From Nocardia amikacinitolerans NBRC 108937 (GTDB taxonomy: Bacteria > Actinomycetota > Actinomycetes > Mycobacteriales > Mycobacteriaceae): 64,000 nt of DNA. Under the pieces are notes generated by a model, which did no database searches, was not told where the DNA came from, and was given only the letters and a program-made list of their open reading frames with translations. The stretch spans positions 124,001-188,000 of the forward strand of contig NZ_BDAU01000002.1 of the NCBI RefSeq assembly GCF_001612615.1, in the 5' to 3' direction. Shown here in pieces: positions 25,980-35,083 of this stretch. The position numbers and the translations under genes were made by a program. Numbering within the stretch: the first letter of the stretch is position 1; every line of letters starts with the position of its first letter.

Positions 25980-26861
25980 ATGGCGACGCGGGAAGTGGTC
26001 CGGGCGGGCCGGTTCACCAACATCTACGACCCGAGCGCGGGCGAAGCGCGGCCGTGGTACATCAACGACCACACGATCGTGCGGGATCGGGACGGTGGCT
26101 GGCACCTGTTCGGCATCACCCATCCCGAACCCGCCGATCCGTTCCACGAGATCGAGTTCGCGCACGCCACGGCGCCCGATCTGCTCGGGCCGTGGACCAA
26201 ACAGGAGCCCGCGTTGACGGTCGATCCCGGCTACCACGGCGAGACCCACCTCTGGGCGCCGTACGTGATCCGTTCCGGCGCAACGTACTTCATGTTCTAC
26301 GCGGCGGGCGGCCAGGATCGCACCAGGGCGGCGATCAATCTCGCCACCTCCACCGACCTCGTCCGCTGGGAGCGCGCGCCCGGCGGGCCGCTGTTCCGCG
26401 ACGGCTACGACGCCCGGGACCCGATGGTGCTGCGCATCGGCGAGAAGTGGGCGATGTACTACTGCGCGACGAGCGCGCCGGAGGGCGGTCACCACGTGGT
26501 CGCCTATCGGCTCAGTACCGACCTGTGGCGCTGGGGCGAGCGGCGCATCGCGTACGCCGATCCGACGATCGGCACCGAGGCGGGCAACACCGAGTCGCCG
26601 TTCGTGGTGCGCCACGACGACCGCTGGTACCTGTTCATCGGCCCGCGGCCCGGCTACGTCGGCACCGATATCTTCCGCAGCGACAACCCTTTTCGCTTCC
26701 GCATCGGCGACAAGATCGGGCACGTGGCCGCGCACGCCGCCGAGGTCGTCCGGCACGCGGACCGCTGGTGGGTCACCAGCGCGGGCTGGGGGCAGGGCGG
26801 TGTCCACCTCGCGCCGATCACCTTCCCTCCGCCGCCCGCGGGCATCGCCGTGCCGCGCTGA
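25980..26861 (+). CDS. Five-bladed beta-propeller glycosidase (GH43/GH32-like)
   Basis: A 293-residue protein with repeated short beta-motifs typical of GH43/GH32/GH117-type propellers. It opens with WYINDHTIVRDRDGGWHLFG, then a HLWAPYVI segment and a YDARDPMV segment, where Asp/Glu residues normally form the active site, and ends with ESPFVV. It probably cleaves or binds furanosides such as arabinofuranosides or fructosides. No signal peptide is seen, so the substrate would be intracellular. It is followed by a fucose/arabinose-type isomerase gene, supporting a sugar-scavenging role. Confidence 0.72.
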   Translation: MATREVVRAGRFTNIYDPSAGEARPWYINDHTIVRDRDGGWHLFGITHPEPADPFHEIEFAHATAPDLLGPWTKQEPALTVDPGYHGETHLWAPYVIRSGATYFMFYAAGGQDRTRAAINLATSTDLVRWERAPGGPLFRDGYDARDPMVLRIGEKWAMYYCATSAPEGGHHVVAYRLSTDLWRWGERRIAYADPTIGTEAGNTESPFVVRHDDRWYLFIGPRPGYVGTDIFRSDNPFRFRIGDKIGHVAAHAAEVVRHADRWWVTSAGWGQGGVHLAPITFPPPPAGIAVPR

Positions 26862-26983
26862 CCCCGGCGCCTTTGTGACGATCCCGGCTCCGTTAGGCCG
26901 AAAAGGCGCCGATCCGGCTGGGTCGCCTGGTATCTGTTGAGCGAGTCGACTATCCGCCCACCCACCCGCGTGGAGGTAACGGC

Positions 26984-28402
26984 ATGGCCCGTATCGGCGT
27001 GATCAGCGTTTCCGACGGCCGCGACTACGTGCACACCGGCATCGCGGACTTCATCCGCACCACCGAGGACCGTCTCGTCGCCGCGCTGACCGCGGCGGGG
27101 CACGAGGTGGTGCGCGGCACGGACATCATCAGTGACAACGCGCTGGCCGGATCGGTGGCGCGCGAGGTGGCCGCCGCGGGCGTCGACCTCACCGTGCTGC
27201 ACTACGCCGTCTGGGCTTTCCCGCACTTCAGCATGCTCGCCGCGGGCGCGACACCCGGTCCGCTGCTGTTGCTTTCGAACATCGACCCGGTGCAGCCGGG
27301 AATGGTCGGAATGCTCGCCGCGGGTGGCGCGCTGGACCAGATCGGCCGCGCGCACACCCGGTTGTGGGGCGATCCGGAGGACGCCGCGCTGATCGAGGCG
27401 ATCGGCGTGCGGGCGACGGCGGCAGCGGCCGTCTCGGCGTTGCGCGGCAGCACTTTCGGGCGCTTCGGCGGGCGGCCGATGGGCATGAACACCGCCGTCG
27501 CCAACACCGATCAGTGGCAGCGGCTGTTCGGCATCGACGTGGAGGAGATCGACCAGTGGGAGATCGTGCGCCGGGCCGAGCAGGCGGATGCCGGTGAGGC
27601 CAAGGCCGCGCGGGAATGGCTGGAACGCCACGCCACCGTGCACTACGACGGCGCGAAACTCACCCCGGAGCTGCTGGAACGACAGATCCGTTCCTACCTG
27701 GCCGTGCGCGAGCTGATCGCGCAGTGGCGGCTGGATTTCTCCGGGATCAAGGGCCAGCCTGAGCTCACCCAGTACTTCGCGACGATGGATGTCACCGAGG
27801 CGTTCCTCAACGACCCCTACGACTGGAACGGCCCCAAGCAGACCCACGTCTGCGCCACCGAGGCCGACATGGACGGCGCGCTCACCATGCAGCTGCTCAA
27901 ACACCTCGCGAAGACCCCCGTGTTGTTCGCCGACGTCCGGCACTATCACGCCGATCGCGACATCTGGGATCTGTGCAATTCCGGTCAGCACGCGACCTGG
28001 TTCGCCGCCCGCAGCGCCGATCCGGCGGAGAACCTCGCCAGGGTGCACCTCTACCCGGAGGTGTTCTTCTTCCCGGCGGGCGGCGCGTCGGTGCATCATC
28101 TCGCCGCGCCGGGCACGATGACCCTGGCCCGGCTTACCCGCAAGGACGGCGACTATCGGATGCAGCTGATGCTCGGTGAGTTCGAGACCTACGACGAGCA
28201 GACCAACGAATCGCTGATGAAACAGTCCACCAGGGAGTGGCCGCACGCGTTCGCCCGGCTCGACGCGCGCGCCGAGGATTTCCTGTCCCGCTTCGGCGCC
28301 AACCACATTCACGGCGTGCCGGGCGACCACCGTGCGGCGGTGCGTGCGACCTGTGAGTTGCTCGGCGTCACGCTCGACGAGTTCACCCGCGACCCGCGAT
28401 GA
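26984..28402 (+). CDS. L-fucose/arabinose isomerase-family protein
   Basis: A 472-residue cytoplasmic protein with the start (GVISVSDGRDYVHTGI) and C-terminal pattern of the L-fucose isomerase superfamily. Members interconvert an aldose and ketose using Mn2+, with acidic ligands near the active site. Known fucose isomerases also convert D-arabinose to D-ribulose. With an adjacent FGGY kinase and a GH172 glycosidase, D-arabinose is an attractive substrate, but L-fucose or another sugar is possible. ATG at 26984 has a GGAGGT ribosome site. The kinase gene begins 20 bases after it. Confidence 0.8.
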   Translation: MARIGVISVSDGRDYVHTGIADFIRTTEDRLVAALTAAGHEVVRGTDIISDNALAGSVAREVAAAGVDLTVLHYAVWAFPHFSMLAAGATPGPLLLLSNIDPVQPGMVGMLAAGGALDQIGRAHTRLWGDPEDAALIEAIGVRATAAAAVSALRGSTFGRFGGRPMGMNTAVANTDQWQRLFGIDVEEIDQWEIVRRAEQADAGEAKAAREWLERHATVHYDGAKLTPELLERQIRSYLAVRELIAQWRLDFSGIKGQPELTQYFATMDVTEAFLNDPYDWNGPKQTHVCATEADMDGALTMQLLKHLAKTPVLFADVRHYHADRDIWDLCNSGQHATWFAARSADPAENLARVHLYPEVFFFPAGGASVHHLAAPGTMTLARLTRKDGDYRMQLMLGEFETYDEQTNESLMKQSTREWPHAFARLDARAEDFLSRFGANHIHGVPGDHRAAVRATCELLGVTLDEFTRDPR

Positions 28403-28421
28403 CCATGCACCAGGAACGGTG

Positions 28422-29906
28422 GTGACCGTGTTCCTCGGCATCGATATCGGAACGTCGACCTCCAAGGGAGTGCTGGTCCGCGCGGACGGCACGGTCGTCG
28501 CGAGAGCCGAACGCGCCCACGCGGTCTCGACGCCGCGTCCGGGGTGGGTCGAGCACGACGCGGAGACGGTGTGGTGGTCGGATTTCGTCGCGATCACCAC
28601 CGAGCTGGTGGCGGCGGGCGGTGCCGACGTCGACGGTCTCGCGGTGTCCGGCATCGGGCCGTGCCTGCTGCCCGCCGACGGTGCCGGAAATCCGTTGCGC
28701 CCGGCCATTCTCTACGGCGTCGACACCCGCGCGACCGCTGAAATCGACGAACTGAACGCGGAATTCGGCCCTGACGCCGTGCTGGAGCGGGCCGGTTCGC
28801 CGCTGACGAGTCAGGCGGTCGGACCCAAACTCCGCTGGCTGGCGCGACACGAACCCCAGGTCGCCGACCGGACCGAGCTACTTCTGATGGCGAGTTCCTT
28901 TCTGGTGCACCGTCTTACGGGCCGATACGTGCTCGATCACCAATCCGCCAGCCAGTGCGTGCCGCTCTACGATCTGCGCAAGCGCGAGTGGGCGGCGGAC
29001 TGGGCCGAGGCGGTGGCCCCCGGACTCGCGCTGCCCGAACTGGCGTGGCCCACCGAGATCGTCGGCCGGGTGAGCACGGCGGCCGCAGCGGCGACGGGCC
29101 TGCCCTCGGGTCTTCCGGTCACCACCGGAACCATCGACGCCTGGGCCGAAGCCGAGAGCGTCGGCGTGCGCGCGCCCGGCGACGCCATGATCATGTACGG
29201 CACCACCATGTTCCTTGTCCAGGTGCTGACCGAGCCGGTCCCGCATCCCGGCCTCTGGGGAACCTGCGGAACATGGCCGGGCACATACACTCTCGCGGCG
29301 GGCATGGCCACCTCCGGCGCGGTCACCGAATGGCTGCGCGATCTGGTCGGCGGGGACTACGGCGAGCTGGTGACCGAAGCCGCCACGGTGCCCGCGGGCA
29401 GCCGCGGCCTGCTCGCACTCCCCTATTTCGCGGGCGAGCGCACCCCGCTGTTCGATCCCGACGCGCGCGGCATCGTGGCCGGTCTGACGCTGCGCCACGA
29501 CCGCGCCGAGCTGTACCGCGCGGCGCTGGAGTCGATCGCCTACGGCGTCCGGCACAACCTGGAGGCGATGACCGAGGCGGGCGGGCAGGCGCGGCGGCTG
29601 GTCGCCGTCGGCGGCGGCACCAAGGGCGGACTGTGGACGCGGATCGTCTCCGAGGTCACCGGTCTGCCGCAGCAGCTGCCCGCCGACACCGTCGGCGCCT
29701 GCCTCGGTGACGCCATGCTGGCCGCCACCGCGGCCGGTCTCGACGCCTCGGCGTGGAACCCGGTGGCCGACACCGTCGTCCCCGATCCGGCGCGCACCGC
29801 GGACTACGAGCCGTACTACCGGCGCTACCGCGAGCTCTACACCGCGACGGCCGAGATCGCGCACTTCCTCGCGGCCGAGCAACGCCGGGCGCACCCGTCT
29901 TCCTGA
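28422..29906 (+). CDS. FGGY-family carbohydrate kinase
   Basis: A 494-residue kinase. The ATP-binding phosphate motif GIDIGTSTSKG lies at the N-terminus. Sugar-binding and adenosine motifs follow (TGTIDAWAEAES; GGGTKGGLW near residue 410). FGGY members phosphorylate ribulose, xylulose, fuculose and related ketoses. Next to an isomerase, it most likely phosphorylates the resulting ketose. GTG at 28422 is chosen over GTG 28428 because AGGA lies nine bases upstream. Confidence 0.85.
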   Translation: MTVFLGIDIGTSTSKGVLVRADGTVVARAERAHAVSTPRPGWVEHDAETVWWSDFVAITTELVAAGGADVDGLAVSGIGPCLLPADGAGNPLRPAILYGVDTRATAEIDELNAEFGPDAVLERAGSPLTSQAVGPKLRWLARHEPQVADRTELLLMASSFLVHRLTGRYVLDHQSASQCVPLYDLRKREWAADWAEAVAPGLALPELAWPTEIVGRVSTAAAAATGLPSGLPVTTGTIDAWAEAESVGVRAPGDAMIMYGTTMFLVQVLTEPVPHPGLWGTCGTWPGTYTLAAGMATSGAVTEWLRDLVGGDYGELVTEAATVPAGSRGLLALPYFAGERTPLFDPDARGIVAGLTLRHDRAELYRAALESIAYGVRHNLEAMTEAGGQARRLVAVGGGTKGGLWTRIVSEVTGLPQQLPADTVGACLGDAMLAATAAGLDASAWNPVADTVVPDPARTADYEPYYRRYRELYTATAEIAHFLAAEQRRAHPSS

Positions 29907-29960
29907 TCCTCGGACGTCGTGCCAGGATGCTTGAGGCAGAACCGGCAGGGAGGACCCGAA

Positions 29961-30422
29961 TTGCCCACAGTGACCCTGACAGAACAGAACTTTCACCAAG
30001 TCGTCAGCGGCAACCACATCGTGCTGATCGACTGGTGGGCGGGCTGGTGCGGCCCGTGCCGCCATTTCGCGCCCGTGTACGAGGCGTCCTCGGATCAGCA
30101 CCCCGACATCGTGCACGGCAAGGTCGACACCGAGGCCGAAGTGGCGCTGACGGCGATGGCGCAGGTCGACCGGTTCCCGACGCTGATGGCCTTCCGCGAG
30201 GGTCTGCTGGTGTACAACCAGGCGGGGTTCCTGCCCGCCGCCGATCTCGAGGAGGTCGTGCAGCAGGTGCGCTGGCTGGATATGGATCAGGTTCGTAAGG
30301 AACTGGCCGCACAGGGCGTAGCCCCGCAGCAGGCCGAACCCGTTGCCGCGGCCACCGGGGGCGCCGCGCGCATGGCCGGACCGGCTAGCGGACCCGTCCA
30401 GTACGGCTGGCCCGGGCTGTGA
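29961..30422 (+). CDS. Thioredoxin-like protein with C-terminal extension
   Basis: A 153-residue thioredoxin fold with the complete active site WCGPC (Cys30, Cys33). After the domain comes an Ala/Pro/Gly-rich tail (residues 115-153) of unknown role. TTG start at 29961 is supported by GGGAGG eight bases before it; an upstream ATG at 29919 lacks a site. The stop overlaps the next gene's GTG by four bases. Cytoplasmic, as no signal peptide is present. A reductase partner is not nearby. Confidence 0.82.
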   Translation: MPTVTLTEQNFHQVVSGNHIVLIDWWAGWCGPCRHFAPVYEASSDQHPDIVHGKVDTEAEVALTAMAQVDRFPTLMAFREGLLVYNQAGFLPAADLEEVVQQVRWLDMDQVRKELAAQGVAPQQAEPVAAATGGAARMAGPASGPVQYGWPGL

Positions 30423-31435
30423 CCGCGGCCGGGTCGCCCTCGGAAGTGTGGCGGCTCGATGCCGCGCGTACCCGGTCGATCAGCGCCGAGAATCCCACCG
30501 GCGCGGCAGGCATGGGGGCCCGCGCGACCGACGGCACCGGTGCGCACGCCGCGCGTGATCTGGGCGTCGGATGGAAGGTCTCGCCGTCCATCCTGCCCCA
30601 GCCCGGCGACACCGCGATCCTTGCCGACGTGCCCGGTCCCGGTGTGGTGCGCCACTTCTGGCTCACCACCGACCGCACGGCACTGCGCGACCTGACCCTG
30701 CGCATGCACTGGGACGACGCCGCGCAACCCGCCGTATGGCTGCCGCTCGGCGACTTCTTCTGCAACGGGTGGGACGAGCTCGCGCTGGTGAACTCGGAGA
30801 TGATCGTGGTCGCCCCGGCGGGCGGTCTGAACAGCTACTGGCCCATGCCCTTTCGTCGAAGCGCGCGGATCACTTTGCACAACGGCGCGGACCGGGCGGT
30901 ACCGGTGTACTACCAGATCACCTACACCGAAGAGGACGTGCCCGACGAGGCCGGCTACCTGCACACCGCGTGGCGGCGCAGCGCACCGCTGGGCAGCCCG
31001 GCGGTGCACACCATTCTCGACGGCCTCACGGGGCGGGGGCGTTACGTGGGCACCTATCTCGCCATCCGGCCCGGCGACCCGGGGTGGTGGGGTGAGGGCG
31101 AGCTGAAGTTCTATCTAGACGGCGATACCGACCACCCGAGCATCTGCGGCACCGGCACCGAGGACTACTTCGGCGGCGCGTGGAACTTCGACATGGACGG
31201 CCGCTACCGCACCTACTCGACGCCGTATCTCGGCCTGCCGCAGGTGCTTCCGCCCGACCGCTGCTACGAGGCCGACCAGCGGTTCGGCATGTACCGGTGG
31301 CACGTGCGCGACCCGATCTGCTTCCACAGCGAGTTGCGCGTCACCGTGCAGGCGCTCGGCTGGTCGGATCCGGGAACCTACCTGCCGCTGGAACACGCCG
31401 AGATCGCCAGCACCGCGTGGTGGTATCAGGGCTGA
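30419..31435 (+). CDS. GH172 (DUF2961) glycosidase-like protein
   Basis: A 338-residue protein with the hallmark DUF2961/GH172 motifs: GEGELKFYLDGD, then CGTGTEDYFGGAW about 15 residues on, holding the conserved acidic residues. Characterised GH172 enzymes act on D-fructofuranosides and D-arabinofuranosides, including mycobacterial arabinan. No signal peptide is seen, so a cytoplasmic substrate is implied. It overlaps the thioredoxin stop by four bases. The true substrate here is inferred from neighbouring pentose genes. Confidence 0.78.
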   Translation: MTAAGSPSEVWRLDAARTRSISAENPTGAAGMGARATDGTGAHAARDLGVGWKVSPSILPQPGDTAILADVPGPGVVRHFWLTTDRTALRDLTLRMHWDDAAQPAVWLPLGDFFCNGWDELALVNSEMIVVAPAGGLNSYWPMPFRRSARITLHNGADRAVPVYYQITYTEEDVPDEAGYLHTAWRRSAPLGSPAVHTILDGLTGRGRYVGTYLAIRPGDPGWWGEGELKFYLDGDTDHPSICGTGTEDYFGGAWNFDMDGRYRTYSTPYLGLPQVLPPDRCYEADQRFGMYRWHVRDPICFHSELRVTVQALGWSDPGTYLPLEHAEIASTAWWYQG

Positions 31436-31887
31436 CCGGGCAGCTCCAGCGCGGCGGCATCCAGATCGCTCATCAGCTCGTCCGCGCGCGCCAGCGCCAG
31501 GTCGAGTCCCGCCCCGAGGTCGTCGAACACCGTCAAACCGCCGAGCAGCCCGGACATTTCGCTGCGCACGCGTTCGAGTTCCTCGATCGCCGGATCGACA
31601 GGAGACCAGACCGCGGCCTCGGACCAGCCGGGAGCGTCGTCGAGCCAGGCGCACAGCAAGTCGCGGACCAGGCAATGATCGGAGGTGTACAACTCGAAGC
31701 GGCGCGGATCCGCACCGCAGCGGTGCTGGAGTTCGTACATGCCGTCGGGTAGGCGACGAGCCCGGATCCAGTTTCGTTCGCCCCTGGCCAGTTCCAGAAA
31801 CGGATGCTCGGTCGCGGCGGGGTCGAACTCGGTCCGAACCGCCGCCGGATCGGGATCGTCGGTTGGTCGACTCGGGTCCGCACGCAC
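31426..31887 (-). CDS. Hypothetical protein, 153 aa
   Basis: An acidic, Asp/Glu/Leu-rich protein from GTG 31887 with no recognised domain. The middle has a YELQHRCGADPRRFELYT segment and the C-terminus is coiled and helical. It is convergent with the GH172 gene, overlapping its end by ten bases, and divergent from the dehydrogenase gene. Function unknown. Confidence 0.6.
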   Translation of the reverse strand: MRADPSRPTDDPDPAAVRTEFDPAATEHPFLELARGERNWIRARRLPDGMYELQHRCGADPRRFELYTSDHCLVRDLLCAWLDDAPGWSEAAVWSPVDPAIEELERVRSEMSGLLGGLTVFDDLGAGLDLALARADELMSDLDAAALELPGQP

Positions 31888-31964
31888 CGGGTCAGTGTGC
31901 CCGATCGCGGGCGCGAATACTCGAAATGCGCCACCGCACCGTGATCCGGGTGCATGGTAGAAGG

Positions 31965-32970
31965 ATGCGCGCGGTGGTCATCGAGACGCCAGGTCGTTGT
32001 TCGGTGCAGACCGTGCCGGATCCGGTCCCCGGTCCCGGCGCGGTGGTGGTGCGCGTCGCGGCGGTCGGTATCTGCGGTACCGACGCGCACATCGTGGACG
32101 GCGAGTTTCCGCCCACGCCGTATCCGATCGTGCCGGGGCACGAGTTCGCGGGCGAGGTCGTCGCCGTCGGCAACGACGTGGTTGGCGTCGCGACGGGCGA
32201 TCGGGTCGCGGTGGATCCCTCGCTGTTCTGCGGGGCCTGCCACTACTGCGCGATCGGGCGCGGCAATCTGTGCGAGCGCTGGGGCGCGATCGGCGACACC
32301 GTGGACGGTGCGATGGCCGAGTACGTCGCGGTACCCGCCGCCAACTGCCACCGACTGCCGGATTCGATCTCGCTGAGCCACGGCGCGCTGGTCGAACCGC
32401 TGTCCTGCGCCGTGCACGCCTTCGACGCGCTGCCCCGCGCGCTCGGCGCCCACTATCTGCTCTACGGCGCGGGCACCATGGGGCTGCTGATGCTCCAGTT
32501 GGCGCGAGTGGCGGGCGCGGCGTCGGTGTCGGTCGTCGATCTGAACACGGCGCGGCTCGCGGTGGCCGAGAAACTCGGCGCGGACGCGGTCGGGACCGAG
32601 GCCGACGGCTTCGACCGTCCGCAGGGGTGGGAGATCGTCATCGACTGCACCGGGGCGATTCCCGCGATCGAGGACGGCTTGACCAGGGTCCGGCGCGGCG
32701 GGGTGTATCAGCAGTTCGGCGTCGCGCCCGGCGCGGCGACCGCCGCCTTCTCCCCGTTCCGTATCTACAACGACGAGATCACCATCGTCGGTTCGATGGC
32801 GGGTGCTGCACAGTTTCGGACGGGCGGTGGAGTTGATGGGCAAGGGCGTGATCGACGCCGACACCATGATCACCCACGGCTTCGCACTCGACGAATTTCC
32901 CGACGCGCTCACGGCTTTCCGCGAGGGCGTCGGCCGCAAGATCCAGATCCGCCCGGACCGGTCCGGATGA
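31965..32970 (+). pseudogene. Zinc-dependent polyol/alcohol dehydrogenase, single-base frameshift
   Basis: A medium-chain dehydrogenase. The catalytic zinc site shows GHEFAGEV, the structural-zinc loop CGACHYCAIGRGNLC, and the Rossmann motif GAGTMGLL. The frame holds until about 32800, where the run GCGGGTG (32801-32803) has one extra G. Removing one G restores VLHSFGRAVELMGKG and continues to TGA at 32970, giving 334 aa. Without it the frame runs straight into the kinase gene. Candidates are a sequencing error, a recent mutation, or (less likely) programmed slippage. The family acts on sorbitol, xylitol, arabinitol and similar polyols. Confidence 0.8.
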
Positions 32971-34364
32971 CACGGGTGGCCGGGGTGGACAGCTCCACCC
33001 AATCGTGCAAGATCGTCGTCTGCGACGCGGCGACCGGTGCGGTGCTCGAGCGGGGCACCGCACCGCATCCCGACGGCACCTCCGTGCCCGCCGAGGCCTG
33101 GTGGGACGCGCTGCGCGCCGCGGGCAACGGGCTGCTCGACCGGGTCGACGCGATCGCGGTGGCCGGACAGCAGCACGGCATGGTCGCGCTGGACGCCGAC
33201 GGCCTACCACTGCGAGATGCGCTGCTGTGGAACGACGTTCGCTCGGCGGCGGCGGCCGAGGACCTCGTTCACGAGCTCGGTGGTCCTGGCGAGTGGGCCG
33301 ACGCGGTGGGCAGCGTGCCGGTCGCCGCGTTCACCGTCACGAAGCTGCGCTGGTTCGCCGATCACGAACCCGACCTCGCCGACCGCGCCCGGCGAATCCT
33401 GCTGCCGCACGACTACCTGACCTGGCGGTTACGCGGCCCCGACGCCGAACCCGTCACCGACCGCGGCGACGCCTCGGGTACCGGCTACTGGTCGCCCACG
33501 ACGGAACGCTACCGAGAAGACTTGGTATCTCTGGCTTTTCGTGGACGCACACCGCAGCTGCCGCGGGTGCTCGGACCTGCCGAATCCGCGGGACGCACCG
33601 CCACGGGCGCACTGGTCGCGGCGGGTACCGGCGACAACGCCGGGGCCGCACTGGGATTGGGGCTCGAACCCGGCGACGTCGTGATGTCCCTCGGCACCAG
33701 CGGCACCGTCTACGCGCGCGGCAACGCTCCGAGCGCCGACCCTTCCGGCGCCATCGCCGGGTTCGCCGACGCGACCGGTTCGTTCCTCCCGCTGGTGTGC
33801 ACGCTCAACGCGGCGCGCGTGCTCACCGCCTCCGCGCAGCTTCTCGGCGTCGACCTCTACGGTCTGGAAGCCCTTGCGGCCCAAGCGCCCCCGGGTGCCG
33901 AAGGACTCGTCCTGCTCCCCTACCTCACCGGCGAACGCACCCCCAATCTGCCGCACGCGACGGGCAGCCTGCACGGTCTTCGGCCACGCAATATGCACTC
34001 CTGGCACCTCGCCCGCGCCACCTACGAGGGCATGCTCTGCAACATGGCCGACGCCCTCGACCGCCTCGTCGCCACCGGCATCGCACCGCGCCGCGTCCTC
34101 CTCATCGGCGGCGCCGCCCGCTCGTCCCTCGTCCGCGCGATCGCCGCGCAGATCCTCGGCCGACCCGTCACGATCCCCGAACCCGAGGAATACGTCGCCC
34201 TCGGCGCGGCCCGCCAAGCCGCCTGGGCCCTCGCGGGCACCCCCGCTCCCCCGCCCTGGCCGACCCGCAGGGCCGCGGAAATCCACCCCTCCGCGGCGGG
34301 CGTGGCCACCGGCCAGGCCATCCGCGACACCTACGCCCGCGCCAGGGACGCCGTCTACGGGTGA
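32967..34364 (+). CDS. xylB: Xylulokinase-like FGGY kinase
   Basis: A 465-residue kinase with the N-terminal phosphate motif GVDSSTQSCK, the xylulokinase signature GQQHGMVALD, and GTGDNAGAALGLG plus SLGTSGTVY typical of XylB. It phosphorylates D-xylulose to xylulose 5-phosphate. ATG at 32967 overlaps the dehydrogenase stop in the restored frame by four bases (ATGA), so polyol oxidation and phosphorylation are genetically coupled. Confidence 0.85.
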   Translation: MTRVAGVDSSTQSCKIVVCDAATGAVLERGTAPHPDGTSVPAEAWWDALRAAGNGLLDRVDAIAVAGQQHGMVALDADGLPLRDALLWNDVRSAAAAEDLVHELGGPGEWADAVGSVPVAAFTVTKLRWFADHEPDLADRARRILLPHDYLTWRLRGPDAEPVTDRGDASGTGYWSPTTERYREDLVSLAFRGRTPQLPRVLGPAESAGRTATGALVAAGTGDNAGAALGLGLEPGDVVMSLGTSGTVYARGNAPSADPSGAIAGFADATGSFLPLVCTLNAARVLTASAQLLGVDLYGLEALAAQAPPGAEGLVLLPYLTGERTPNLPHATGSLHGLRPRNMHSWHLARATYEGMLCNMADALDRLVATGIAPRRVLLIGGAARSSLVRAIAAQILGRPVTIPEPEEYVALGAARQAAWALAGTPAPPPWPTRRAAEIHPSAAGVATGQAIRDTYARARDAVYG

Positions 34365-34431
34365 CCCGCGGCGTCAGCGCTCATCGCTGCGGCTACCGAG
34401 CCATGTGAGGTCACCTCGGTAGGGTCCTGCT

Positions 34432-34929
34432 ATGCCCGAGCTGATCGCGCCGACCACGCGTCTGCATGCCGCCTGGCTGGAGGCGCACGCGGAGTGGGGT
34501 CCCGGTCTGCACGAGGATGGTTTCGGGTTGCGGGCGTCGGACGAGGTCGAGTCGGCGGACGGGTTCGCGGCGTGGGTCGCGCGGATGTCCGGTGCGAGGT
34601 CGTGCGTGTACCGGTGGATCGTCGAAGGTGATCGGGTGCTCGGTGGGATCGCGCTCCGGTCCGACGAGTTCGCGGAAAGGTCGGGTCACATCGGCTACGG
34701 CATCCGACCGTCCGCCCGCCGCCGTGGACTAGCGACGTGGGCGCTCGGCCGGATGCTCGACCAGGCAAGGGCTTTGGGCATGGACCGCGTGCTGGCCATC
34801 TGCGCGGCGGACAATCTCGCCTCGGCGAAGACGATCGAACGGCACGGCGGGGTGCTCGAGGAAATCCGGGACACCGAACTCGGGCCCGCGCGGCGGTACT
34901 GGATCTCGCTCGGCGAGGTAAGTAGCTGA
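34432..34929 (+). CDS. GNAT-family N-acetyltransferase
   Basis: A 165-residue GNAT protein with the acetyl-CoA pyrophosphate motif RRRGLATWAL and the downstream AxxNxxSxxxxxxxGG pattern (AADNLASAKTIERHGG). This type acetylates small amines or protein N-termini. It stands between the sugar genes and the conflict-like block with no evident partner. Confidence 0.82.
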   Translation: MPELIAPTTRLHAAWLEAHAEWGPGLHEDGFGLRASDEVESADGFAAWVARMSGARSCVYRWIVEGDRVLGGIALRSDEFAERSGHIGYGIRPSARRRGLATWALGRMLDQARALGMDRVLAICAADNLASAKTIERHGGVLEEIRDTELGPARRYWISLGEVSS

Positions 34930-35083
34930 TGGAGATCCGTAGCAGCGACGGGCGACTCTGCCCCGTACTGTCCGACGCGGACCCGCCGGGTTCATCGAAG
35001 CTCGGTAACCCTGACTCGGATGCCCGCGCGATCTCGAACTGACACGGGACTGCCGTCGCCGGTGTGCTTGTGCTCTCTGTAGG

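Noticed and set aside
31863..34364. A single 833-codon dehydrogenase-kinase fusion
   Set aside because: The fusion exists only because of an extra base near 32801; the restored frame ends with a proper ATGA junction to the kinase, so two separate genes are intended.
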